A DNA stretch of 64,000 bases. Origin: Adiantum capillus-veneris (lineage: Eukaryota; Streptophyta; Polypodiopsida; Polypodiales; Pteridaceae). The stretch is taken from NCBI GenBank assembly GCA_014529385.2, contig CM043958.1, positions 80,632,025 through 80,696,024 on the forward strand, given 5' to 3'. The notes under the pieces are model-generated. The model was not told where the DNA came from, ran no database searches, and saw only the letters and a program-made list of their open reading frames with translations. Positions 11,559 to 24,240 of this stretch are shown piece after piece (within the stretch, counting starts at the first letter, position 1; every line of letters starts with the position of its first letter). The position numbers and the translations under genes are program-made.

Positions 11559-12051
11559 TGTACAACTTAGCTTCAACTTTATATTTTGCACAAAAAGGAA
11601 CTTAGAGCTTGCGGAATCAAGTGACAAGATTTAGCTATAGCATCACTAGCACATTGTCTTAGGGTTATGGGAGCCCTCTCACCATCCACCCTCTTACAAT
11701 GGTAGCCAAACAATAGCCAATGAATCGCAAGCAACAAAACAACAAACTTCAATGAAATAAGTCACCTTATGAAGCTGAATGAGTTTGCCAAGCCAAATTG
11801 GAGGAGAAGCGTGAGCCTTTGGACATGAATTGCACCCAAAACTACCAATTCATTGATGTTGGGGTGGATACAAAAATGGTAGGAAGAATATCTTCTACTT
11901 GCACTCACTCAAACTAGCTCAAGCTTTTCTATGCACCAAGGTGATGGTGTATAGAAAGCTTACTCTCTCTTTACAACCAAGATAGAACTGGCGTGTGGTA
12001 CGCTCAATCTAGTGTGCAATGGTATAGTGATGTCTTTTACAAGGAGGAATG

Positions 12052-12066
12052 GGTTCTATTTATAGG
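12052..12066 (-). promoter_or_regulatory. TATA box of the Tat LTR
   Basis: Minus-strand CCTATAAATAGAACC is a strong TATA consensus and would place the transcription start roughly 30 bases further left. It is absent from the truncated left LTR. Confidence 0.65.
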
Positions 12067-13859
12067 TTTTAGAAGCCTTGATTAGCATTAAGCCTAATCA
12101 ATTTTATTAGGAAAGATCAAGGATTATGAATTTCAAATGAGAATGGGGTCTCTCTTTTCTCTTGAGTCACATGGATGTGGGCTCAAGTAAGAGAATTATT
12201 GATGTGGTGAAAGGAGAGAAACTTCCATGGGAGTGAGTGAATTTGGTTTACTTGTGCGGTTGCCTACTCCATATGTTGATAGTGTGGGTGCATTTTTACA
12301 AGAGAAGTTAGTTGTTAGTGGTAATAATCACTAGAATTGTTAGTGATACATTTACAATGGGTAGGATGAGTTGATTTGATGAAGGAAGAGGGGTGAATTA
12401 AAAGAGAATCATTGAGATGGTGAAGCTTTCAAGAAGCTTGAACTCACCCTTGTGTAGATTGTGAAAAAAATGACCGCTGGTCTTCTTCTTCTTCTTCGCT
12501 TCTTTACGCCGCCGCCACGGTTGACCACCACGATGAAAAGAGGATTTGTTGATGAAAAATCCTCAATTTGCAGAAGTTATCATGGTTAAGATGCTGAATT
12601 TTAGATATTTTTAGGAGAGGTAAATGAAATTGTAACATAGAAGCAATAGAGAGAGACATGGAGAGGGTGCATGTATGTAGAGGTTCATAAAAGAACTATA
12701 GGGATGAGAGAGAAGGGTAATGGTGAAGAGGGTGGGAGAAGCCATGGAAATTGCAAGTTTGAGTGAGGGAAGGAGAGGGAGGGATTTGTAAGAGTGAGTA
12801 GGTGTGTGGAAGGGTGAGAGAAGACTAAGGGCTACTTGTGAGAAAAGTGGGCAGACTGGGGTCCACTTAAAAAATCATAGCTCACCGCTGGTAGCTCTAA
12901 AAATCATGAAAAAAATTGAGGTAATTATTCAGAGCGTGGGCTACATTTTCTCTTTTGACCACCGCTCCAAATTCGGAGTGGAGATAGGTGCCAAAATTCT
13001 CACCAAAAAGCCAGTTTTTATGCCTGCAAAAGTCTTTTAGTGGCCCCCTCCTTTGTTGAATTTGTACAATGCATCCAAGAGTGAGCCCCTCCTTTGTCAT
13101 ATTATAATACAAAGCATCCAAGTTGCCCTTGACCCATGCATGGAGGAGGATTATTGGTGAATAAAGAAATATATATATGGTGGGACTAGTGTATGGACTA
13201 TTCATGGACTTTAGCTCAATGAGCACATGGTGTTAGAATAATGAGTAAAAATAATAATAAAAATATGGAGGAGTTATGGATATGGAAAGATATTGGAATC
13301 ATATGATATGGTCCCTCCTTGAATTATTTTGGGTGAAAGAGGAAAAGGTATGCAAGTAAATAATATAATAAACGTAACCAATGAGTAGAAATCAATTTTT
13401 TGTTTTCACGAGGGTGAGGGTGAAAATGTGGGAGTGATTTGTATAAAGGAAAAATATGAGGTTAGAGTATGTACATATTGGCAAAAAATATAATTATGGT
13501 GTAAAAGGATGAAAGAAGGTGTACATAGGTTTAATAAAACACACACCTAAGTAGAAATATTTAAATAAAATACCAAAATAATTATAAAAAATCCTTATAT
13601 TTAGGCCATATATACAATCAAATATTTACACACAAAGAGACCATAATATACTTTTATTTTTTTATTTTTTTCATTTTTTTGGCTCAACTAGCCCAGTGAC
13701 TAACTAGCTGAGGGTTTTTAAGAAGATATGGGAAAAGCCCCCTAACTCACACACGCCTATGTACAGTGAAATGGTAGGGATAGCCATAGCGTTTGGGTGA
13801 ATTTGGTAGGGTGGAGTAACTTACTATGGCAATTATGGCGAGCCGAAAAACGGCTATCA

Positions 13860-14238
13860 CTATCTCTGGATCTTCAGCCATTGATGCCTGCACTCTCACT
13901 CTCATCAACATGATTATCAAGAAGGGTTCGGCTCCTCTACGTCTGTAAAGAAGGTTAAATGGCTACTATCCTTGCCTTGCTATCTCTATGCTCACAAAAC
14001 TGCATTCTACTATCAAGTCCTCCTACACCCTCAATCTATGCCACCCTCCCCCCTCAGGACCCTCAATCTGCTCACATTCAATAGGACCCTCAATCTTTGT
14101 CTCATATTGAAGCCTTGAAGGTGATATTTGGAGGTGATTGCATCGGGACTGAGGGAGATACATGGTTTTGTCAAAAGAGCTACCTAGGGCTCTCGGCGGA
14201 GGGCTTGAAGCTGAGCCACATACACACCTAGGGGTTGG

Positions 14239-14240
<2 letters not shown>
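13860..14240. other. Flanking sequence right of the Tat element
   Basis: Unassigned sequence with no supported coding frame. It begins CTATC directly after the LTR. That pentamer would be half of a target-site duplication, but the partner is not found because the other LTR end is deleted. Confidence 0.4.

Positions 14241-14280
<40 letters not shown>
14241..14280. repeat. (GA)n microsatellite
   Basis: An uninterrupted GA tract of about 40 bases after a GGGGTTGGGG stretch. Confidence 0.95.
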
Positions 14281-14284
<4 letters not shown>

Positions 14285-14350
14285 TGGATCTAAATATATT
14301 TGGTTCCATCAAGAAGTGAGACTCGTGGTTTTTAAAAATAAAAGAGACAT

Positions 14351-14478
14351 ACTTGATCACATTTATATTATGTAAAAAGGGCTCCGAGCATGGTGGAGAA
14401 GTCAGACCCTTTCTAGCACCCGTTCGACTTCTCCAACATACTGGGGAGCCTTTTTTTCAAATGTAAATGTGATCAAGT
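14351..14478. repeat. Foldback element, about 53-bp imperfect inverted arms
   Basis: The left arm (14351-14403) opens ACTTGATCACATTTA and ends GGAGAAGTC. The right arm (14426-14478) is its imperfect inverse, opening GACTTCTCC and ending GTAAATGTGATCAAGT. The spacer is about 22 bases. The two arms could form a long hairpin. This looks like a small non-autonomous inverted-repeat element or a MIRNA-like foldback. No transposase family can be assigned. Confidence 0.7.
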
Positions 14479-14510
14479 TTTAATGAGATACTAATTTTTT
14501 ATTTTTACAA

Positions 14511-14934
14511 AAGGAAAAATTACCAAAATACCCCTGTAATTTGTGGAAATTCCCAAAATACCCCTCAAATTTCAAAAACTCCTAAAACACCTTTGTATCT
14601 ATTTTGGTTGGATTGCTCAAGATATTCTAATTTTTATTCCTTTTTGACAGTTGAGATCCATTTTTGAGTTACAAATTACCTCGCAAAAAGGCAATTATGT
14701 CTAAAATTAATGAAGCAATTCATCTCCAAACCCTACCATCTTGTATTGATAGACAATCAGTCTTCTTATAAAAAGCTACATTTTTTTCTATCTTTGAAGA
14801 AATTTAATCTCAAAACCAGGGGTATTTTGGGAATTTCAAAAAATTTGAAGTGCATTTTGGAAATTTATGACATAGTATTGGGAGTACTTTGGGAATTTTT
14901 GCAAATTAAAGGGGTATTTTGGTAATTTTCCCTT
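14511..14934. mobile_element. MITE-like inverted-repeat element, about 424 bp
   Basis: The left end reads AAGGAAAAATTACCAAAATA and the right end is close to its inverse, TATTTTGGTAATTTTCCCTT. A second pair of inner arms built on AATTCCCAAAATACCCC occurs near 14549 and is mirrored near 14818-14834. The long terminal inverted repeats with sub-repeats suggest a Mutator-like or foldback non-autonomous DNA element. It carries no transposase, and the flanking duplication is unclear because the flanks are A/T-rich. Confidence 0.6.
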
Positions 14935-15068
14935 AAAAAACAAATAGAGTAGCAGTCTGGGTTGTGCCGTTGGTGGCACTGTCGAACTGATCATAGGAAG
15001 GCTTACTTATGCCGATTTCATTTTAAAACACAAAACATCTTAAAAGTACACAATTTGATTAGTTTACT

Positions 15069-15118
15069 AAACCTGCTCGAACCAGTCCGCGCCGGTGCGG
15101 ACTGGTTTCGACAGGTTT
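15069..15118. repeat. 50-bp near-perfect palindrome
   Basis: Left arm AAACCTGCTCGAACCAGTCC and right arm GGACTGGTTTCGACAGGTTT are inverse copies with one slipped base in each, separated by CGC-GCCG-GTGC. The GC-rich centre in an AT-rich neighbourhood would fold as a stable hairpin or cruciform. No terminator or tRNA context was found. Confidence 0.8.
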
Positions 15119-15518
15119 CAGAAAGTCTCGAGAGTGGCATGTGTCTGTGAGTTTCCCGAGGGAGTACAAAGAGGTATCCATTATGACAAGTGATTTTCCC
15201 TATCAACAATTGACTTCTTTCTCTCTCTTGACTGATCTTTGCTGGCAAAATGCGAAAGGTTCTGCAGATTTAGGTATCCAATTCAGAGTGAGTTGATGAG
15301 AAAGCGGTAGAGCAAGAACACGAAGCTCATCAATAGTTGTTGGCGTGTTGAGTGGCAGTGATCACTCGCTAAATAGTGGGTGTAGGTCGGCTTTCAGAGT
15401 GAGCGCAAGCTAAGGGCGGGCAAGAAGCAGAGTAGCCCGTGCTGCTAGTAGAGGATTGAATTATCAAAAGCATGGAAGAGGGCCCTCCACAGGCACTGCA
15501 TGAAAGAGCTTGCGATGA

Positions 15519-15674
<156 letters not shown>

Positions 15675-18023
15675 TATTTACACATGTAGTCGTGAGTACG
15701 CCATTGTTTGATACACAAAGAGGCACCTCGTATAATTTAATCGACATTATAGCAAACTTATTGTGTCTCTTAGTGCTTTCACACATGCAGATGAGTACTA
15801 CTTCTTACAAGGCACATTCATGCATGCTCAATACATCGATCAACATACCTTGCCAGAAGAAACCAAGGGGCATCCGTCGTCCATATGGGTTGGATAGGTA
15901 GAAGGGACGTGGAGGGACACACAGAAGGAGTGGAGGAAGGTGCGGATCTGTCTTAATAGAGTGGAGATAGCATTTGAATGTGAACAACAGAAGGCCCAAT
16001 CGAATTCACGTCCACGTCGTTTGCTTTGCCACAACCAGTCATTGGTGGATGCAACTGGAAGCTATGCCTATGGGAATGCATCCACTTGGTTGGGAGGCCC
16101 TACATTTTTTAGAGGACCTTCTCATGGATGGGGCTTTTTACAGACCTATGGGAAGGTGCTCTAAGGTGGATGAGCTAGAAAAATTTAAGCTAAGCAAGAT
16201 GGGTAGACACAAAGCATTGAGAGATGGGGGAGTGTTGCTTTTGAGATGCCACCACAATGTGAGAACTCGAGCATGTATGGTATGGAACAACAACTTGATG
16301 GGCATTCTTGGACAGAATATCCCTTGTAAATTGGATGTTGGCCAACGGCCTCATGTTTTCAAGATGTCTAAATGGGCCATAGAATTGGGGTGGACTTGTT
16401 TAACCATATGCATGTTGGAGGAAACATGCAAGATATGTGGGTGAATCATTTCTTCAATATACCTTGCGCTTGCATCAATTTGCCAAGGGTGTTTCTCATA
16501 TTTTCTCGAAAATTGGCTTTGCTCTATTTTCTTTGCTCGTTGATTGGAAAGCCTCATGAAGACATTGTAGTAGCACTTTTTAGCATCAAGCGGTCCTTGG
16601 CATATCCACATCAAAACGATTGAAGATTTGCAACTAATAAAAAACAGGTGTTTCATATCCATTATTGTTACTTTCCTATTTTTTCTAGCATTCAAGCTTG
16701 TGTGTTTCAAGAGTAATCGGTAACAACATCTCCAACATACTTGTTTAAGTATTCTACCGTAAAATTCCATATAATTTTATCTCATAGTCTTTGTCTAGGT
16801 TTATTAATCAAGAGTTCTGACTGAGCTAGTTTGACCTAGTAGGGCATTAGAGATCTTCTCTTGATATCGTAGAAGAGCCTTCTTAATTCTCAGTGGTTAC
16901 TTTAGGCTCTTAATCCGATATAATGAAGCATTGCATGCAATGTGTCTGTGGTTTTTATTGGGCTTAATCTCTCTTGACCTCTAGCTTAAGTATTATAAAG
17001 GAAGTTTGACTATTGTGATGAGCATGGGGAGGGTAAGAGTGTCAAAATGACCCCCCAAAAATACACTATTGAAAATCAACAAAAGGCAAAGCTGCTCAAA
17101 AAAAAAAAGAGATAGCCCAAAAATTCAATTAAGCCTCTACCTAGCAACAAAGTCTATAGCACAATCGTCTTGAGGGGTCAACCAATGGGAATCAATTCAA
17201 TCAATGATTTCATGTGTGATTTCCTTTATCATACCTTGACTTGCAGGTCTTCTACGTATAGCCTCTAGTCATCCCTCGGACATAAAACACTCTGCTCTTG
17301 TGATTAAATAGCTTATTTGACTAAGAAGAATTAGAAGAATTGACTATAGAACTACCAATTAACCTTTATTGCCTTCTTGACAGTGAAACTAGTAAGGCTA
17401 GAGTCCTTGATTTGTTGACCTCTACAAGTGCTAGTGAGTTTAATTATATTGTCTTGTAATGTATAATGCTTAAACACATGTGCTTAAAATTTTATCACCG
17501 ATTACTCTTTATACTTACTGCATATACTTTTTAATTCACCATATTCTACGAGAATGCAATCACTGTCTTATTCACTTTTTGATTTTACAGAGATTAAGTG
17601 CAATTGAGAAGTTGCGATGCTACAAAGAACCCCGTCATGTCCTTCAACCTGGACATCTTGATCGTAAGCATGTCCATGGGCCACTACTCTCATCAAGATG
17701 TTCACTACTACTGACCATCCTTGGTACCTACTCCAATTGCCATGCTCATAGCTTCCAAGGATACATCAAGAAGGGGGGCATGTTACCCCATGATTCCATT
17801 ATTATTCTTTTTCATATTTTTTAGTCATAGGCCAGGCTTGTCAGCTCCATAGGTTTATGGTCAAGGTTTGGTGATCATAGATGATAGATACACCAGCCTT
17901 ATTTAGTGTTGATTGGGCAAATGTGGACACCCGTATGTGAAAGTGATGGACCCATAGATAAGGATTGTAAACCTAGGATTTTCTCATTCTGAAAGTACAA
18001 AGCTTGCTCTTTCCTTATATTGT

Positions 18024-18026
<3 letters not shown>
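15675..18026. other. Unassigned intergenic sequence
   Basis: The longest frame, 15974-16444 (+), shows no recognisable domain and compositionally resembles chance translation. No terminal repeats or RNA genes are evident. Confidence 0.4.

Positions 18027-18081
<55 letters not shown>
18027..18081. repeat. (GA)n microsatellite
   Basis: An uninterrupted GA tract of about 54 bases. Confidence 0.95.
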
Positions 18082-18082
<1 letters not shown>

Positions 18083-19124
18083 CATAGGTGATCAAGCAGC
18101 AACAAGTACGACGGTATTATTATCAAATGTGAATATATACCACTCAATTTTTTACAATTGAATCCTTTTAAGGTCATACTCAACATCAATAATTGAACAC
18201 TCTTCTTCCCACATTCTGGAAGAAAGATTTTGATCCTCCACATCCTCTACAATTTCAGACATAATTGTCTGGTTTTCCTCCTAAATCTTCTTGTCCTCCA
18301 ATCAGCCTTAACTAGCTTCTTGTGGCATTCTTCTACTCCCTAACATGTAATCATCACAAAAATGTATAATAGACATGCTATGATGCAAGTTTTGAGCATA
18401 ATTTGAAAGGCTTCTTGAAGATTGTTTTCACCAACTTCTTCAGTGGGAGAGAATTGTGGTTGAACTTTGGGTTACCAAGTATTCTAGAGTTGCATGCATT
18501 TATGAGGAGGAGCATCAATCAATAAGCATGCATCACCAATATCATTGATAATGTAGATGCTTTGAAGCCTTGAAAGAGGTGGATGTGGTCAAATCTTCAA
18601 AATTGCTTGTATTTGAATTGTTATTACCAATGGCTATTCAAGAACAAGGTGTCAATGATGTACCTACACCACATTTGTCGATATTTGGCGGGGCAATAGG
18701 TTCCTAACAACCAGACTTGTAAAAGTCAATCTCAGGTAGGTGAGCAACCATGACCGTTGCCATCTCTTGCCTTCACCAAAAATGATGAATGAGGGGTTGT
18801 TTGGCTTTTGTCCATGCTTAGTTTCACTTAAAACACCATCAACAATTCACAAAAAATTGAGAGTAAATTTGGGTTGCAAAACACCCAAAAAAACTAGGCG
18901 AGCGGCCTTCACGGGCACTCACCTACACTTCTAAGATGTTGAGGTCACATGCACCTATGCTTTGGTCGTGTGCTAGAGGACGATCATATAGAGAGTGTCT
19001 CCGTTTACGTAGGCACCCATTATTCCTCCACATTAGGCTCTAGGCCCTCACCGAGAACCCAAGGTAGTACCACACTCAGGACCCACATATTGCATCCGGT
19101 GATTCTTCCTCTGACTATGACATC
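18082..19124. other. Unassigned sequence before the decayed Ty3 element
   Basis: Only short frames without motifs. It may include the 5' LTR or leader of the element that becomes recognisable after 19125, but I see no TG...CA repeat pair. Confidence 0.35.
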
Positions 19125-19847
19125 ATGGAAGGTTACCTGATGCCAAATCCCCATATTTCAAGCCAAGACATGCATGCCATGGGCCCACAGTCCGGACCGA
19201 GCATGCTTAGCCGCTTGAAAGAGACTTTTAGTAGAGCCACTCGCTCCGAACATGGAGCTAGCGATGTAAATGAAGGGGGTGGGGAAGTAAATTCACCATT
19301 CATGATTAATGTAGACCCCATGCTCTTGGAGAGTGTACATGTGAATACTCCATTCACTGTACTCCTTGACTCTTCAGGGCTATTCCCCTTCGAGGTTATT
19401 TAACCTGATGGTAGAAGCCTTGCCGAAGTGCAAGAGGTTGAGCAATATATCCTTGCAGCTAGGGAAAAGGAAATCAAAAGCTTATGCAAGGCAGAGCAAT
19501 GGAGAGAGCTAAAGGTGAAGGCCCCTATGTCAACATCCATGCTAGTCGAGCAATCGAGTGCTCTTGAATCAATAACCACTGAGGGTCAAACCATAGAGAG
19601 CCACATTGCATCTAGTTCAATGAACACCCCTAGCACCTCAATCCTAGATGGAGCATTTCTAAATGAAAATTGGGAGTATGAACTACAAACGAAGACTTTA
19701 ACCGACCTATACACAAGTCACACCTATCATGTGGGTTGGTTAGATGTCCTACAATCCACATCGGGTGCTCCTAGCATAGAGGAGCAACAACAAAGATTTT
19801 GCAATATCATCCATAGGGTTATTGAGCTGGAGAGGCAGAACAGATAG
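19125..19847 (+). pseudogene. N-terminal gag-like or leader frame of the decayed element
   Basis: Two consecutive plus frames (19125-19403, 19428-19847) have Ser/Thr/Glu-rich, helical composition (VEQYILAAREKEIKSL). No conserved domain is visible. Position upstream of the recognisable gag is the only reason to link them to the element. Confidence 0.3.
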
Positions 19848-20405
19848 ATACACATGCCTTCAACGGATCTCATGAGCTTTTAGATACAGGGAAGGATAAG
19901 CAAGTAGCTTTATCACAAATGGAGACTCCCTCCGTAACCCCGATGGATCCTCCATATGTTTTTTTCTCCAGAGATCTCAGTACAGTTTGAGCCCACAAGC
20001 AATAGCTTTACCTTTCCAAGTTTAACTCATCTTTCTCTTGATGACACCACGGCTACCCTGCCTACCCAATGATGGGCATGACAAAAAACATGCCATGAGC
20101 CTCATTTATTAGTAAAGCAATGCTACATTGTGGCCCAATGCCTACAACAGTACCTACAAGTGTGTATCAATCATATGCACCTATGGGCCCTCGTGCTCAT
20201 GCCCGGGGCGGTCACTTTTTAGAATGTGTATGATATCACGTGAGTTAACCGGAGAGGATTATTAAAAGACCAAAATGTATAAAAATGTATACATACAGAG
20301 GGGGGTGGGGGTTTTTTAAATAGGCTCACAGTGTAAGTATAGTATGTATATTGGGGTATTATTAATTACCTCTTGAACGCACGTGATATAGGGGTCTTTT
20401 GATAA

Positions 20406-21288
20406 GTGACTGCCCCAGGTGCTCATGTAGCTCCTACCCTTCCCATTGTTTCAACAACGTATGCTCCACAACCACAACATCCAAGCCCTTATTTCAATGG
20501 GACCATAATAGCTAGCATTAGCATGTCACATCCCACGTGTGCTATGCCCAGGGTTACACATATGAACTTTGGGCCACCACATGGCACAACATCGCACGCA
20601 GCTTGGGACCCAAGGATCACTCGTATGCCTAATCCGATGCCAACCCCCATTCCACATGCAGTCCTGAGAGTGTCTATCCCCACTATACCTGCTCACTTGG
20701 GTGACTTGGCAACATTTGCTCAAGCTATCTGTCAATTCATTGTTGAAAATATGTGTAACATTCTTGATAGAGATCCTAGAAGTAAGGCAGTACAAATAGC
20801 CAAGCTCACACAAAAATTTAGTGGAGATGGAGATGTGAGAAAGCATATCAAAGTATTTGAACAAATATGTGATTTCCTAGGAGCTACATAAGAGTAATTC
20901 TTTAAGCTTGACCTTGGGTGGGAAGGCTGGGGATTGGTATAGGATCCTAAGGGTGAAATAGAAAACGATTTACCCTACTCTTCGGAGACTGTTCTTGAAA
21001 GAGTACATACGAGAGGGAGTGCTTTGGGGAGTAGCCTCTCAGCTCCAAAAAGCACAACGAGAGGAAGGGGAGTCCGTGAGAGGCTTTATTAGTCACTTGA
21101 AGCAATTGAGTTCTCGTTGTAATCCAAATGAGTGCTTCAATAATAACCAATTTCTTGATAGATTCATCAGGGGACTACGACATGAGGATATCTACAATCG
21201 CCTAGTCATTAGAGGTATCACCACTTGGGAAGCAGTCACCACCAATGTGATCCAATTGGGGGACAATTTAATGATTCAAGAAGAATGA
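20406..21288 (+). pseudogene. gag (capsid region) of the decayed Ty3 element
   Basis: The frame at 20406-20891 ends in a gag-like stretch (AKLTQKFSGDGDVRKHIKVF) and is interrupted at 20889-20897, where TAA codons stand at likely glutamine positions. A second frame, 20995-21288, contains GESVRGFISHLKQLSSRCNP and FLDRFIRGLRHEDIYNRL, which match the plant retrotransposon gag pattern. The frame changes between them. Confidence 0.6.
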
Positions 21289-23124
21289 GTGTCTGTTGAG
21301 CCTAAATCTACTAGCTCGCAATCATTGGGGCATGAGCCAATGACCATAAAGCCTATTCCTAAAGAGCCAAAGATACTTGAGATGACTTTAGCAAATCTCA
21401 CCAAGAAAGTCTTACAGACAATTGTGCTCCACAAAACAATCATATGTATCCAAGAAGGGAGCAACAATGGTGCTCAGTTCTCTTTGGTCCACAAAGTACC
21501 AGTGAATGCCCTACATTTAAAGTAAAATTTAATGGAAATTGAAATGCATGTGGGGGGTATGCTCATCAAGCCAAGGATTGCATAGTATTTAAATGCACGA
21601 TGGCCCAATAGAATAACCTTAGCATGGACGGGCACACCTTGAGTGGATGCATTGATGTCGTCCCCACCTCTTGAAAAACCATCACAACATATGGTCCTTA
21701 GGGCCCAGATGTTGTTCAAACAACACCATTACCACCTCCATTGCTAGGATCGCAACCCCCATATCCAAAAATCACTTCTATGAATCAAGTGGGTTGTGAG
21801 TCATCTATTGCTTGTGTGGATTGCAAGGATGAGTTAGACCCTAATATTGCCTATGGGATTGATGCACTTGAAGAAATTCCACAATAATACATGGAGGACT
21901 ATTGAGGACAAGTCAAACTTGCCTATCAAGTAGTTGCTCTTGGGAAAAGAGACCAAAATATCAACTTCACTGCCAAGAGACCACCTCTTCAATGCTACAC
22001 GTTGTGATGTGTTTTTACGGAATGATGCAAGCCACCCCAAGAACTTTGGAAAGGGTTTTTTAATGCTTTTGGGTCCCTTATATGTAAATAAAGCATGCTT
22101 GTACAAAGTGTACAAAGGCGGTGTGTGCCAGCTGTCTCTACGCATGGGGGCCAGTTGTGCGGGGTGCATAGTTTTGTTGTTTTTGTACATAGACGTGTCA
22201 AAACTTGAAAGAGTCACTTAGTACTTGAAAAATATGAAAAAAACTGATTTTTTATCAGCTTGAGGTCGTGAGTGAGTGGGGGATTTGATAGAGGAAGATC
22301 TAGCAGCAAGAAGCCTTGATTGCCGCGAGGGATAGAGGCGTTTGGGAGTAGAGCAGCCTGTCTTGCTAGTCGAGGGCCCGATGTGGTGAGTTGAGAGTGT
22401 GTCTCTCCTCAATGGGCTGATGAAAGTGGGTGCTTAGCTCTGCATATTGACCTCTCTTCATCTTGTTTTGAGGTATGGTGGCTATGGTGTGTGCAGCTCC
22501 TTGTGGTGCAGCTAGTCGAGGGTAAACTATGTGCTGCAATGCTTTGCTTGTATATATATCAAAGGGCAAGGTTTCCCCCAATTTTTCCATCACTTTTTTT
22601 AAATTTTTTTCTGAACTTTGTGGGTTTTCAAATTAAGCTTGATTTGAGTGGGTTTTGGTCAAGCTATGTGTATATATGAGAGCGCCTATGGAAGCCCTAC
22701 TAGCACATGGAAGGGCGTTTGAAAAGAAGTGAAGCTCTTTGAGTTATGGTCAAAAGTGCAGAGATTTCCATGGTTTTTTTCTCACTTTTTTCCTTGATTT
22801 TATTGCTTCCTTGGTGTCTTTGAGTGCAATGGAGTGTAGTGGGAGTTGTAGCGGTGTGGAGGGAAGCTAGTCGAAGCTAGTCGGGGCTGCGTGTGAGTGA
22901 GGCTGTCAAAATTCGTGAGAGAAGATCAGCCCATATTATCTTAAGAGAGCTATACTATTCATCCTCTTTTCTTGGTGTTGGTTTGAGGTGTTGTAGAGGC
23001 CAGCCCCCCAATCCTTCACAACGTGTGGGGGTCCACATCGTGTAGCCAATAGTCCTATTAGACTACAAAATAATTCCACACTATTGCAAACCAATCAAGC
23101 GAGTACAACTACAATGCCGATACT

Positions 23125-23185
23125 CATGTGTAATTGATGTGGCATAGATCATTTGATTGCCCAATGTCCTAATAATCCCAATGCA
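23125..23185 (+). pseudogene. Degenerate gag zinc knuckle
   Basis: The translation reads MCN-stop-CGIDHLIAQCPNNP, a CX2C...HX4C knuckle in which one residue has become TGA, a change expected from CGA by C-to-T. It marks the end of gag. Confidence 0.5.
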
Positions 23186-23934
23186 CCAAAGATCACGCCA
23201 TTGAACTTAATTGAGGTTATTGAGGAGCTATCACAAAGTACACATGTGGTACCAGTAAATGTACTCACACGAGCGATGCTCCAAAACCAAAATTAGATTC
23301 TTGAAGAGAGAGACACAACATCAACTTCCCAATCTCAGAAGAAGAAGAAAACATGAAGCAAGAGATCGCAAAAAGCAGCGAAGTCAGCAGTTCAAAGACC
23401 AACATAGGAACTAGTGACGACCCCGTGTATATGAATGATGTTGAAGAGGATTCTGATTTGAATGAGACCATGGAGACTAAAACAGTCACATGAAAAGAAA
23501 CAACCAAGGAAGATCATCATGAGCCACAACGACAAAGACCCAAGGAACCCAAGAAGAAGATAGGAACTTACCCAAACCCTATAGAGGAGATTGAGTGAGT
23601 CAAGCATGTCAAGGGACTGAAGCCCAAAAAAATACCGTTAAATATTGCCAAACTGATGGATTTCATGGCTTCAAAAGTTAGAACCACCATCATGTCTAAA
23701 CTATATGGAGACCCCAAGCTATTCTTAGCTCTTCAATGGAGAACTGAAAGTCAGGCTACCATAATGTGCACAGATGGATGAAGCTAGGGAGGTGCCAATA
23801 GAGGAGGAATACTTAGATCCACAACCCAACCTAAATGAGAACTATGTTGTTGAAATACCTATTAACAAGTTGGAAAATACTTTGAAGGTGATGATTCCAA
23901 TGCAACCATACCCATCACTACCAAGGGATTAACT

Positions 23935-24240
23935 GTGAAGGGAATCCTTGATAGTGGTTCTAGGGTTAGCATTGTAACTAAAAATTGCTGGGAATCTATG
24001 GAAAGACCTCACCTTGGGACTACAAACATAGTGGTAAAGATGGCAAATGGGACTATTGTTAAACCTATTGGGATACTAGAAGATCTCAAGATCAAGGTCT
24101 TTGGACACAAAATAAGGCATACGCTCATTGTTATGGATTTTTCCAAGCACACAATGTCATCTAAGATGATCTTCGGACATCCTTTCATGAGGGAAGCAAA
24201 AATGGTGCATGACTGGTCTAAAAACCATGTCTACTTGTAG
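23935..24240 (+). pseudogene. Retropepsin-like protease of the decayed Ty3 element
   Basis: A 101-codon frame with the aspartic protease active site ILDSGSRVSIVTKNCW, then VKMANGTIVKPIGILEDL and a late MIFGHPFMREAKMVHDW, the order seen in Ty3 proteases. The catalytic DSGS is intact. The domain is isolated by stops from gag and RT. Confidence 0.75.

Larger units (their letters stand above)
4055..13859 (-). mobile_element. Tat-lineage Ty3/gypsy LTR retrotransposon
   Basis: In minus-strand order this element has a 5' LTR (13859 down to 11234), a primer binding site (11229-11212), a leader, gag-protease-RT (10720-7649), RNase H plus a second RNase H plus integrase (7645-5924), the integrase C-terminus (5911-5441), a polypurine tract (about 5428-5413) and a partial 3' LTR (5412-4055). 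RT before integrase defines Ty3/gypsy, and an extra RNase H between RT-RNase H and integrase is the hallmark of the Tat lineage. The whole coding part is one frame of about 1760 codons with two in-frame stops. I counted roughly twenty differences by eye across the shared 1.36 kb of LTR (about 98 percent identity), which suggests a fairly recent insertion. The 3' LTR lacks its promoter-distal half, so no target-site duplication can be tested. Confidence 0.9.
11234..13859 (-). repeat. 5' LTR of the Tat element (2.6 kb)
   Basis: On the minus strand this begins TGATAGCC and ends CCTCA, giving TG...CA termini, and is followed by the primer binding site. It holds a TATA box (CCTATAAATAG, 12052-12066) and a long (GA)n tract. 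Only the portion 12500-13859 has a counterpart at the left end of the element. The alternative, that the LTR is just 1.36 kb and the rest is leader, is less likely because no primer binding site sits at 12500 while one sits at 11229. Confidence 0.75.

Noticed and set aside
4055-13864. Target-site duplication of the Tat element
   Set aside because: CTATC follows the right LTR but no copy precedes the left one, which is truncated, so none can be claimed.
15974-16444. 156-codon frame as a gene
   Set aside because: No motif, no splice or promoter context, and other frames in the region are similarly long by chance.
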